From Thermoproteus sp. UBA157 (lineage in GTDB: Archaea > Thermoproteota > Thermoprotei > Thermoproteales > Thermoproteaceae): a DNA stretch of 19,301 bases. Shown here in pieces: positions 13,913-19,287 of the stretch (the stretch's first letter is position 1; each line of letters begins with the position of its first letter). Below the pieces are notes generated by a model. That model worked only from the letters and a program-made list of their open reading frames with translations. It searched no databases and was not told the origin of the DNA. Location of the stretch: NCBI GenBank assembly GCA_002497345.1, contig DANS01000016.1, forward strand, positions 83,574 through 102,874, written 5' to 3'. The position numbers were made by a program, and so were the translations under genes.

Positions 13913-15190
13913 GTGTTGATAGCCAGGGAGTTGCCGGGCGCGCGCAACGGCTTGGCCTACGCGCTAGCCGCTGTGGAGGATAGGGAGAAGGTCTTGGTCG
14001 TGAGGAGCCGCGAGGAGCTCTTGGCCGCCATAAGCAAATCGGAGAGGCCTTTAGTGCTCTACAGCTTGTCAACGCCCTCCTTCGTGGAATATTGGCGCGA
14101 AATCGCCGAGGCGGCCTCCAAGGCCGTGGTCGTCGTTGGGGGGCCGCAAGCCGTCGGCGATCCGGTGATCTTGCTGAGGCTAGGCGTCAAATACGCCGTA
14201 ATAGGCGATGGCGAGGTCGCGCTCCCGGCGATTGTGGAGAGGGAGCTGGGCGAGTCCGATACGGCTCCGCCCAACACGCTCTACCTCGACGGCGGAATAA
14301 AGGCAGGGCCGAGGATCTACGTGAACTTGGACGAGTACAAGACCTACAGCACCGCGCTCGACGCCTATCCGCCCATAGAGATCATGAGGGGTTGCCCCTA
14401 TAGGTGCTCCTTCTGTTCAACGTGGCGCCTTGGGCTTGTGAGGTACCGATCGGCCGAGTCCGTAGCGGAGATCGCGAGAGTTTACGTCGGCAGAGGCATA
14501 ACGGACATAAGGTTCATAGCGCCGGTGGGCTTCTTATATGGCTCCCGCGACGGCAGAACCCCCAACGTGGAGGCGCTCGTGGAGTTACTGGAGTCCGTCA
14601 GAAAGGCGGGCGGCAAGCCCTATCTGGGGACCTTCCCCAGCGAGACCAGGCCCGAGACCGTCACCGACGAGGTGCTCAGAGCCATCAAGGGCCTCGTGGC
14701 TAACAAGAAGATATCGTTCGGCTTGCAGACCGGCTCAGAGAAGCTCTTGAGGGCGACCAAGAGAATGCACGACGTAGAGGCGGCTCTGGAGGCGGCTGAG
14801 GTCGCGAGGAGGCACGGCTTCACGCCAATAGTGGACGTCATAGCGGGCCTGCCCGGCGAGGACGAGGAGGACGTCGAGACCACGATAGCCGCCATGGAGC
14901 GCCTTGTAAAAATTGGTGCAAAGATACGGCTCCACTACTTCATGCCTCTGCCGGGCACGCCCATGTGGGGCATGAGGCCAGCGCCGCTGCACAAGGCGTA
15001 TCTGGAGTTCGTCAAGATGCATGAGCCCTACGTGGAGGGCTACTGGGCCGAGCAAGTGGAGCTCTCGCGGAGAATATACGAGGGGTACGACGAGGTGCGC
15101 AGATACTTATCCGAGCTTGATGAGGCCCAAGTCTTGGGCGAGCGACAAGTACCACATGGCCAAATGCCTGGCCAAGGACTTCACCGCTAG
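13913..15190 (+). CDS. radical SAM protein (archaeal B12-binding-like/radical SAM type)
   Basis: A 425-aa protein. The 4Fe-4S cluster motif CxxxCxxC is C161, C165 and C168 in IMRGCPYRCSFC. The Elp3/MiaB-like SAM barrel continues with DIRFIAPVGF, PYLGTFPSETRPE, FGLQTGSEKLLRATKR and DVIAGLPGEDEEDVETTIAAME. Residues 1-110 resemble a degenerate cobalamin-binding Rossmann domain (VVVVGGPQAVGDPVILLRLGV; AVIGDGEVALP) without the DxHxxG cobalt-ligand motif. Proteins of this layout occur in many archaea (MJ_1487-like, from memory), and their reaction is unknown to me. GTG 13913 is leaderless from the shared promoter. The end (GERQVPHGQMPGQGLHR) is probably a non-conserved extension: the last 84 bases overlap the convergent small gene. 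Confidence 0.87.
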   Translation: MLIARELPGARNGLAYALAAVEDREKVLVVRSREELLAAISKSERPLVLYSLSTPSFVEYWREIAEAASKAVVVVGGPQAVGDPVILLRLGVKYAVIGDGEVALPAIVERELGESDTAPPNTLYLDGGIKAGPRIYVNLDEYKTYSTALDAYPPIEIMRGCPYRCSFCSTWRLGLVRYRSAESVAEIARVYVGRGITDIRFIAPVGFLYGSRDGRTPNVEALVELLESVRKAGGKPYLGTFPSETRPETVTDEVLRAIKGLVANKKISFGLQTGSEKLLRATKRMHDVEAALEAAEVARRHGFTPIVDVIAGLPGEDEEDVETTIAAMERLVKIGAKIRLHYFMPLPGTPMWGMRPAPLHKAYLEFVKMHEPYVEGYWAEQVELSRRIYEGYDEVRRYLSELDEAQVLGERQVPHGQMPGQGLHR

Positions 15191-15427
15191 ATCCTCGTCG
15201 TAGACGCCCGTAATCTCTGCATAAGCTTGGGCGGCCGCGCTCTTGTCGAGCTTGCCCTCTATGGATTCGGCCAACCTCTCCAGGGCGTCTGCGAGGGATG
15301 AGCCGACCATGGAGGCTATTAAGTCCATGATGGACCTATTGGGCGCTAGGCTTTCCGCCAGCTCGACGAGTCCCCTCCTCAGCAAGAGGTCTCTGTATTT
15401 AAGTATAAGCGGATCCGTCAACTCCAT
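15107..15427 (-). CDS. small unknown helical protein
   Basis: A 106-aa protein predicted by eye to be all helical (LILKYRDLLLRRGLVELAESL; ADALERLAESIEGKL; LAVKSLARHLAMWYLSLAQDLG). I do not recognise the family. It is supported as a gene by codon use like the neighbours, sensible amphipathic helices and its own ATG at 15425-15427. Its final 28 codons overlap the 3' end of the radical SAM gene in antisense (15107-15190). An AT-rich stretch precedes the ATG but there is no convincing ribosome site. Either it or the tail of the radical SAM gene may be less real than it looks; I favour both being translated. Confidence 0.6.
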   Translation of the reverse strand: MELTDPLILKYRDLLLRRGLVELAESLAPNRSIMDLIASMVGSSLADALERLAESIEGKLDKSAAAQAYAEITGVYDEDLAVKSLARHLAMWYLSLAQDLGLIKLG

Positions 15428-15447
15428 ATCTTTTATTTGACCCTAAT

Positions 15448-15479
15448 TTGAATCCTCGCCTTGAACGGGCGAGGATCAA
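15448..15479. repeat. strong hairpin resembling an IS200/IS605 right end
   Basis: Perfect 9-bp arms ATCCTCGCC (15452-15460) and GGCGAGGAT (15468-15476) flank a 7-base loop TTGAACG. The stem extends by TTG/CAA if A15451 is bulged. It overlaps the TGA stop (15476-15478) of the ABC ATPase gene. The form, CCTCGCC-loop-GGCGAGGAT followed by CAAG, resembles the hairpin found at right ends of archaeal IS200/IS605 and TnpB elements (from memory), but no transposase gene is present here. A plain mRNA 3'-end hairpin is the main alternative. Confidence 0.6.
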
Positions 15480-16087
15480 GCCTTCACGACGACGCCTCCA
15501 GACATCAGATAGGTGACGTCGCAAGGCACCAGGGGATCCTCGTGGGAGACGTAGCCGATCACCACGTCGGCAGATGTCTCGCGTATCGCGTCTGCGAGAA
15601 GCCCTCGGCCCTCCTCGTCTAGATAAGACTCCGGCTCGTCCAGCAATAACGCGTTCCTGGTACACGAAAACGCGAGCGCGAGCTGGACCCTCCGCCTCAT
15701 GCCGGGCGATAGCGATGCCGCATTTCTATTCAACGCGTCCGCCACGCCGAAATATTTGGCCCACCTCGCGGCGGCCTCCTTGTTTCTGCAGATCGACAGA
15801 AGGGATTTAACCGGAACAGAGAACAACTCAGCGGTCTGGGGCAGATATACGACTTTCCCCCTGAGCCTCTCCGCCTTACGCCAAGAGCCGGAGTCCACCC
15901 GCTCGCCGAAAAACACCAAGGCGCCTCTATCGGGCCGTTCTAGGAACGACAAGATCTTCAATAAAGTGCTCTTTCCCGCGCCGTTGGGTCCCCTTATGCA
16001 GTTCACGCCGCTATGTAGTGTTATGTGTACGCCCTTTAAGACGTGCGTGGAGCCAAAAGATTTCCAAATATCCAAGCCTTGGATCAC
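15476..16087 (-). CDS. ABC transporter ATPase (probable tungstate/molybdate importer)
   Basis: A nucleotide-binding subunit of 203 aa: Walker A GPNGAGKST (33-41), Q-loop YLPQ (Q84), signature SLSPGMRRR (usually LSGGQ), Walker B ALLLDEPE (146-153), D-loop SYLDE and H-loop H182 in VSHED. It lacks the C-terminal TOBE/Mop regulatory domain of ModC/WtpC and is closer in size to TupC-type ATPases. The frame is open to an ATG at 16126, but GTG 16085-16087 fits the normal N-terminus (IQGLDIWKSFG) and a TATA-like box about 25 bases upstream. It is divergent from the binding-protein/permease genes, and those lack an ATPase of their own, so it most likely completes that importer (inference). The TGA lies in a strong hairpin. 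Confidence 0.85.
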   Translation of the reverse strand: MIQGLDIWKSFGSTHVLKGVHITLHSGVNCIRGPNGAGKSTLLKILSFLERPDRGALVFFGERVDSGSWRKAERLRGKVVYLPQTAELFSVPVKSLLSICRNKEAAARWAKYFGVADALNRNAASLSPGMRRRVQLALAFSCTRNALLLDEPESYLDEEGRGLLADAIRETSADVVIGYVSHEDPLVPCDVTYLMSGGVVVKA

Positions 16088-16105
16088 GCTCCAACGCGAC
16101 GACCA

Positions 16106-16116
16106 GCATAAAGGTT
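16106..16116 (-). promoter_or_regulatory. TATA-like box of the ABC ATPase gene
   Basis: Minus-strand AACCTTTATGC, centred about 25 bases before GTG 16087, consistent with a leaderless start. A second AT-rich box (minus-strand CATTATAAATATAG, 16128-16141) would instead start transcription about 20 bases before the GTG. Confidence 0.5.
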
Positions 16117-16127
16117 TTAGATACATC

Positions 16128-16319
16128 TATATTTATAATGTATTTAACAAAATAATATGATAACATATTATCATTATAATTAATATTTTAATAAAATTTA
16201 TAATAGTATTAATCAAGCAAAAATTATATTAAATAATATCTAATCCTTCTTATTAAACAATAAAAATAATTATATAATATATCGGAATAAACCGTAAAGC
16301 TATCCGACATCTCTCCCAT
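16128..16319. promoter_or_regulatory. AT-rich regulatory spacer of the W/Mo transport genes
   Basis: This gap between the divergent ATPase and binding-protein genes is extremely AT-rich: 13 of the 120 bases 16141-16260 are G or C by my count, in an otherwise GC-rich window. It holds an 18-base palindrome at 16157-16174 and several runs that could serve as TATA boxes (for example ATTATATAATATAT near 16268-16281). I cannot single out the promoter of the binding-protein gene. No ORF or RNA gene is apparent in it. Confidence 0.55.
16157..16174. promoter_or_regulatory. 18-base palindrome, possible operator
   Basis: ATGATAA-CATA-TTATCAT, with perfect 7-base arms and a 4-base centre. It lies between the divergent ATPase and binding-protein genes, a natural site for a dimeric regulator of W/Mo uptake. 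In DNA this AT-rich, chance palindromes are common, so the call is tentative. Confidence 0.35.
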
Positions 16320-17360
16320 ATGGGCCGAGCCCTATACGCCGTAGTGGCCGTCGCCGTCGTGGCATTGCTGCTCGGCACATATATCCTCCTCACAACGCAC
16401 GGGCAGGCCAAGACCTCCATCGTTTTATGCATAGCGGGAGCGTACGCGTCGGAGGGCCATGTCTTGGCCGCCGAATTCAGCAACGCCACGGGGATCCAAG
16501 TCGTCGTGAAGCCCGGCGGCTCCTTCGCTTTGGCGCACGAAATAGCGCTGGGCACCCGCTGCGATGTGTTCATGCCGGTGGCCTTCAGGCAAGCCGTCGC
16601 CGGCACTGGCGACTACAACCCTGGTTGGGCCGTGGCTCTCGTCGCGGACAGCAACGTGATCGTCTATTCGAACGCCTCGGTCAAGGCGTTTCCCGGGATG
16701 GCCGATCTGATATCCCTGTACGAGGAGGCCTATGCCAAGAACAATAGCGCTTTGTGGTACGAGTTCTTCTACGAGCTGACGTCGGGCAGATACCCCTTGG
16801 GCGTCGCGAACCCCTCCACAGATCCGGAAGGCCTCTACGCCATGTTGATCCTCGAAGCCGCGGGCGAGCTCTACGCCGGCAACGAGAGCTTCTTCGTGGC
16901 GAGGATGGCGCAGAACCGCGCCAACGTGACCAGGAGTAGCACTTTCTACTACGTCGTGCCGCTGAAGGAGGGCCAGATAGCCTTCGTGTTTTCGTATAAG
17001 TCATACGCAATAGCCAACGGGCTGCGGTACCTAGAGCTACCGCCTTGGCTCAACTTCGGCGATGTGGGCTATTCGGGCTGGTACTCCAAGTTCTCGTGGA
17101 CCATACCCGTAGAGGGGAGATCGACGCAGATAAGGGGATCGCCGGTGTACTTATACATCACAATACCTAAAAACGCCGGAGACCCCCGCGCGGCGCTGGA
17201 GTTCGTGTTGTTCGCCATAAATAACAGGGAGGCGTTGTCTAGATACGGATTGATGCCCCTCGACAAGCCCTTGGTGTTCGGCGACGTCGACTCGATGCCG
17301 GCTCAGCTCAGGGATTTGCTGAAAGAGGGAGTTCTCCAATACGGAGGGCCGTTAACTTGA
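16320..17360 (+). CDS. wtpA: tungstate/molybdate ABC transporter substrate-binding protein
   Basis: A 346-aa periplasmic-type binding protein held by an N-terminal hydrophobic anchor (residues 5-25) without a lipobox cysteine. The mature part begins TSIVLCIAGAYASEGHVLAAEF, the place of the oxyanion-loop strand in ModA/WtpA proteins. GGSFALAHEI (66-75) and DVFMPVAF follow, and the second-lobe loop GVANPSTDPEGLYAML (161-176) matches the NPxxDPxGY pattern of WtpA/TupA-like proteins. It should bind tungstate or molybdate outside the cell. Thermoproteales depend on W- and Mo-enzymes, so W/Mo is the most likely ligand. It is the first gene of a three-gene operon; its TGA overlaps a TTG start option of the trmO-like gene. 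Whether W or Mo is preferred is not visible. Confidence 0.85.
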   Translation: MGRALYAVVAVAVVALLLGTYILLTTHGQAKTSIVLCIAGAYASEGHVLAAEFSNATGIQVVVKPGGSFALAHEIALGTRCDVFMPVAFRQAVAGTGDYNPGWAVALVADSNVIVYSNASVKAFPGMADLISLYEEAYAKNNSALWYEFFYELTSGRYPLGVANPSTDPEGLYAMLILEAAGELYAGNESFFVARMAQNRANVTRSSTFYYVVPLKEGQIAFVFSYKSYAIANGLRYLELPPWLNFGDVGYSGWYSKFSWTIPVEGRSTQIRGSPVYLYITIPKNAGDPRAALEFVLFAINNREALSRYGLMPLDKPLVFGDVDSMPAQLRDLLKEGVLQYGGPLT

Positions 17361-17361
17361 A

Positions 17362-17366
17362 GAGGT
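17362..17366 (+). promoter_or_regulatory. ribosome-binding site that sets the trmO-like start
   Basis: GAGGT followed by CGATC and then ATG 17372, a 5-base spacing. It makes ATG 17372 a better start than the in-frame TTG at 17357, which overlaps the wtpA stop. Confidence 0.5.
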
Positions 17367-17371
17367 CGATC

Positions 17372-17806
17372 ATGTTTAGGCCCATCGGCGTGGTCCGGCA
17401 CCAGTACCCCGACGATGAGGTCAAAAGGAGGCTAGTAGACGGCGTAATAGTCCTCGACGAGGAGTACGCGGAAGGGCTGAGAGGGTTGGGCGAGTTCAGC
17501 CACATAATAGTCGTGTCCTACCTTCATAAATACAGAGGGTCGCCGCTAGTAGTCAAGCCTAGGCGTGTGGAGGCCAGGGGTATACCGGCGCCCGAAGTCG
17601 GCGTCTTCGCCACGGACAGCCCAGATAGGCCGAACCCCATAGGCATTTCCATAGTGAGGCTGTTGAGGATCGAGGGGAACAAGCTATACGTGGCCGAATT
17701 GGACCTATTCGACGGCACCCCGGTCCTCGACATAAAGGGATTTTCGCCCGCGCGTTGTCCTAAGGACGCCAGAGCGCCCGCTTGGGCGCTGGCGGATTAT
17801 GTATAG
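17372..17806 (+). CDS. trmO: TrmO/TsaA-family tRNA m6t6A37 methyltransferase-like protein
   Basis: A 144-aa protein of the TsaA/TrmO (UPF0066) family. It opens with FRPIGVVRH, carries the SAM-binding signature GVFATDSPDRPNPIGIS (residues 77-93) and the second conserved block LDLFDGTPVLDIKGFSP (110-126). TrmO N6-methylates t6A37 in threonine tRNAs in bacteria; archaeal members are less well studied. Length and motifs are complete. It lies between the substrate-binding protein and permease genes of a W/Mo importer, and its stop overlaps the permease start by 8 bases, so it is coupled to transport genes. An alternative TTG at 17357 would add five residues. The family is certain; the cellular substrate is less so, given the odd context. 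Confidence 0.88.
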   Translation: MFRPIGVVRHQYPDDEVKRRLVDGVIVLDEEYAEGLRGLGEFSHIIVVSYLHKYRGSPLVVKPRRVEARGIPAPEVGVFATDSPDRPNPIGISIVRLLRIEGNKLYVAELDLFDGTPVLDIKGFSPARCPKDARAPAWALADYV

Positions 17807-18560
17807 GCTCATAATCGCCTATTCCGCAATAGCGCTGGCCCTCCTCCTCTCGCCCTTTGTCGCGCTTCTATATTACGGGTATGGGCCTTTCTTCGACTAC
17901 AGATACGCCTTCGACGAGACGTTGCTGAGATCTATAGGGCTGACCTTCTTCGCCTCGTCTCTGGCCATGGCCATAGACGTGATCCTCTTCACGCCGCTGG
18001 CTTACCTCCTGGCGAGGAGGGGGAACGCGATAATGAACGCGCTGGCAGACGTGCCGGCGTCGGTGCCGCACCCGCTGGTCGGCATAGCGCTCGCCCTTCT
18101 CTCGAGCCCCCAGACCGCCGTGGGGAGGGCCTTGAGGTCGCTGGGCCTGGAACTGTTCGACACATACGCCGGGTTAATCACCGCGTTGGTGATCGTCTCG
18201 GCTCCCGTCTACATAAGGGCTGCCCAGAGCTACTTCGAGGCCTTGCCGAGGGAGCCGGAGCTCATGGCCATGAGCATGGGGGCTGGCGAGCTACGCGTCT
18301 TCTGGCTGGTTCTCAGGAGCTCTGTGAGGGGGCTCCTCGCCTCCGGCTTGACGGCAACGTCTAGAGCCATAAGCGAGTTCGGCTCCGTGGCGGTTATAGC
18401 GTACTACGTATCGGGTCCGCCCTTCGGGCTGGCGAGCCCCGCCTCCGTCTACATATGGAATCTCTTCGAGACGTATTACTTATCCGCGATCTCGGCCACC
18501 GCTACGCTGTTCTTGTTCTCGCTCGCCGTGTTGGCCCTAGCCCACTGGCTGAGGCGCTGA
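17799..18560 (+). CDS. wtpB: ABC transporter permease (tungstate/molybdate type)
   Basis: A membrane permease of 253 aa with about six helices and the BPD_transp_1 fold. The cytoplasmic EAA loop, which docks on the ATPase, is EALPREPELMAMSMGAGELRVFW (split: EALPREPE at 147-154, MAMSMGAG at 156-163). The segments VPASVPHPLVGIALALL and SRAISEFGSVAVIAYYVSG are typical of CysU/ModB/WtpB permeases. The ATG at 17799 overlaps the end of the trmO-like gene. It should form the channel with the WtpA-like protein and the divergent ATPase. Its 3' end overlaps the convergent winged-helix gene by 24 bases. Confidence 0.9.
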   Translation: MYRLIIAYSAIALALLLSPFVALLYYGYGPFFDYRYAFDETLLRSIGLTFFASSLAMAIDVILFTPLAYLLARRGNAIMNALADVPASVPHPLVGIALALLSSPQTAVGRALRSLGLELFDTYAGLITALVIVSAPVYIRAAQSYFEALPREPELMAMSMGAGELRVFWLVLRSSVRGLLASGLTATSRAISEFGSVAVIAYYVSGPPFGLASPASVYIWNLFETYYLSAISATATLFLFSLAVLALAHWLRR

Positions 18561-19136
18561 CCCGCCCGCGAGCGCCTCGTACCTCTTGTACTTCTCGACG
18601 AGCTCCGGCGACGTCTTCTCCTCTGGCAGTAGGATTATCAGCTCCACGTCGCCCTCGCCGTATCTGTAGCTGCGCCAATAGCGGAACCGGCTATCGCCGG
18701 TGAGGTACAACATGGCGAGCTTCCTCTCGCCGAAGGCGTGCCTCAGCTTGCACTCGCACCCCTCGATCCTCTCGTCGGATATGACGTAGTAGCCAGTCCC
18801 GCAATCGCATAGCCAATACGCGCCCTTCTTCACGTGTACGAAGAGGAACGAGTCTACCCTGTTGCCCACCTTTCTGTATATCGGCTCCACCACGCCCTCT
18901 AGATAAAGTACTGGCGAAAGCGGCGTGTGTAGCGGATACACGGCCATCTCGCCGGACGCCAAGCGCCAGACGTACTTCCTGCTCCTCTTGACCGGCTCCA
19001 CCAAGCCCTTGAAGTAGAGCTTGTTGAGAATCCTCAACACCTTGTGCCTCGGCAAGCCGGTCAGCTCCACCAGCTCGCTCGTCGAGACCTCTCCCCTCTC
19101 CTTAATTATCTGGAGCAGCTTCTCCTCGATGTCCAC
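18537..19136 (-). CDS. winged-helix DNA-binding protein with CxC...CxC domain
   Basis: A 199-aa protein. Residues 1-60 form a winged helix-turn-helix (IIKERGEVSTSELVELTGLP, then HKVLRILNKLYFKGLVEPV and a basic wing KRSRKYVWRL). The rest is unknown to me. It holds a strand-rich region (SPVLYLEGVVEPIYRKVG; SFLFVHVKKGAYWLC), a four-cysteine site C110/C112 and C127/C129 (CDCG...CECK) that could bind zinc or an Fe-S cluster, and a C-terminal helix. The GTG start at 19136 lies about 24 bases from a TATA-like box, so it is leaderless. Convergent with the W/Mo importer operon and overlapping its permease by 24 bases, it is a candidate regulator of that operon (inference from position only). Confidence 0.8.
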   Translation of the reverse strand: MDIEEKLLQIIKERGEVSTSELVELTGLPRHKVLRILNKLYFKGLVEPVKRSRKYVWRLASGEMAVYPLHTPLSPVLYLEGVVEPIYRKVGNRVDSFLFVHVKKGAYWLCDCGTGYYVISDERIEGCECKLRHAFGERKLAMLYLTGDSRFRYWRSYRYGEGDVELIILLPEEKTSPELVEKYKRYEALAGGSAPQPVG

Positions 19137-19154
19137 AATTTTTGTCGATCTAGA

Positions 19155-19165
19155 GATTTATATGC
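19155..19165 (-). promoter_or_regulatory. TATA-like box of the winged-helix gene
   Basis: Minus-strand GCATATAAATC, centred about 24 bases before GTG 19136. On the plus strand the same stretch reads GATTTATATGC and could also start a rightward transcript near 19186, 9 bases before an ATG at 19195. Confidence 0.55.
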
Positions 19166-19194
19166 ATACCCGATGAGAAAAAGGAAGGGAATAG

Positions 19195-19287
19195 ATGTTA
19201 GAGCGCGCCAACTCTAAGGGGGCCTCGCCTGTGGAGTACCTCTTCGGCGTTGGGAACTTTCAATTACCTCCAAAGTATAAACTTTGA
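19195..19287 (+). CDS. possible 30-aa small ORF
   Basis: ATG 19195 to TGA 19285-19287 encodes MLERANSKGASPVEYLFGVG and ten more residues ending in PPKYKL. A purine-rich AAGGAAGGGAAT precedes the ATG, and a TATA-like stretch lies about 35 bases upstream. The composition is protein-like, but the ORF is short and I recognise no family. It could also be a remnant of a longer gene. After it, GATAAAATTTATC (19289-19301) is a near-palindromic AT-rich box at the window edge, perhaps the promoter of the next gene. Confidence 0.2.
   Translation: MLERANSKGASPVEYLFGVGNFQLPPKYKL

Noticed and set aside
15448..15479. Classical intrinsic terminator
   Set aside because: The hairpin is not followed by a T-tract on either strand, so a bacterial-type terminator is unlikely. 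Archaeal termination relies mainly on T-runs, which are also missing here.
16128..16319. Replication origin in the AT-rich spacer
   Set aside because: There is no nearby orc1/cdc6 gene and no recognisable repeated origin boxes. A regulatory spacer between divergent transporter genes is the simpler reading.
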